64,000 nt of DNA from Nodosilinea sp. LEGE 06152. GTDB taxonomy: Bacteria; Cyanobacteriota; Cyanobacteriia; Phormidesmidales; Phormidesmidaceae. Below are positions 63,810-64,000 of this stretch, piece after piece (the first letter of the stretch is position 1; each line of letters starts with the position of its first letter). The notes under the pieces were generated by a model. It saw only the letters and a list, made by a program, of their open reading frames with translations, was not told where the DNA came from and searched no databases. The stretch spans positions 143,236 through 207,235 of the forward strand of contig NZ_JADEWR010000004.1 in assembly GCF_015207525.1 (NCBI RefSeq). Direction: 5' to 3'. A program made the translations under genes and the position numbers.

Positions 63810-64000
63810 AGATTGCTATCCACCTAACCCAAAGAACCGATGCCTAGAATACTCTATTGTGCCAAAGCCTAGGTCTGACTGCAGATTGCGCCCCGCTTTT
63901 CTATTGTGACAATTTTTGGGCGCGAGTAGGGCCAACCATGGGCCAGTAGGTCGCCTACAGCACCTGTTCACTGGCAGCGTTTCCAGTGCTAAGTGCCAAA

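Overview
This window comes from a cyanobacterial chromosome, most like a filamentous Leptolyngbya/Nodosilinea-type genome. The evidence is the many HIP1 octamers (GCGATCGC), a CpcS/CpeS-type phycobilin lyase, LL-diaminopimelate aminotransferase, a cyanobacterial Omp85 followed by lpxC-fabZ-lpxA-lpxB, an EbsA-like pilus protein, and several small families known mainly from cyanobacteria. I found no rRNA, tRNA, CRISPR array or recognisable IS transposase.

Layout. 1-96 is the tail of a membrane protein. 470-4437 is a visibly AT-richer block: a membrane hydroxylase fused to a flavin reductase behind a MarR regulator, then a TetR regulator divergent from a Rieske oxygenase, each promoter carrying a palindromic operator. 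4665-9900 holds an OpuCB/ProW-like permease and a four-gene sugar or osmolyte ABC transporter operon (binding protein, two permeases, ATPase) with strong inverted repeats between cistrons. 10041-11431 is an ExbB/ExbD pair. 11536-18427 is the outer-membrane block lpxB-lpxA-fabZ-lpxC-bamA plus purC. dapL and hisG follow on the other strand. 20860-22600 carries a sodium:solute symporter whose leader contains a ykkC/guanidine-I type riboswitch with a terminator sharing its 3' conserved segment; this is the most striking regulatory finding.

22863-31138 has a DUF981 membrane protein, a methyltransferase/Cdd1 pair, an SRPBCC protein, a histidine kinase, a HerA-like ATPase, SmpB, a YciI protein and a membrane glycosyltransferase. 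31412-40845 is a long run of mostly plus-strand housekeeping and conserved genes (EbsA-like, phosphotransacetylase-like, DprA-like, MAPEG, YajQ, YraN, a degenerate 2H-phosphoesterase-like protein, a RibD-type reductase, a COG3146 acyltransferase, a tandem-domain nucleotide cyclase). 41336-45835 has three DUF202 membrane proteins, an LCP-family cell-envelope ligase and mannose-1-phosphate guanylyltransferase. 49000-52100 is a second AT-rich accessory island with a 2TM/PLD-like protein, a membrane-anchored RNase H-fold-like protein, a MITE-like repeat pair and a small gene/HNH endonuclease pair. 52167-63809 returns to core-like genes: a GFA protein, a divergent EF-G, a RecB-like nuclease, hemE, a cpcS-like lyase, an HTH-GrpE fusion, lysS and yggT.

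Several intergenic repeats recur, including a near-identical 51-bp element at 24650 and 47174. All identifications rest on motif recognition by eye; no database search was run. Where the longest frame begins with TTG and an ATG, or a GTG with a good ribosome binding site, lies just inside, the inner start is used.
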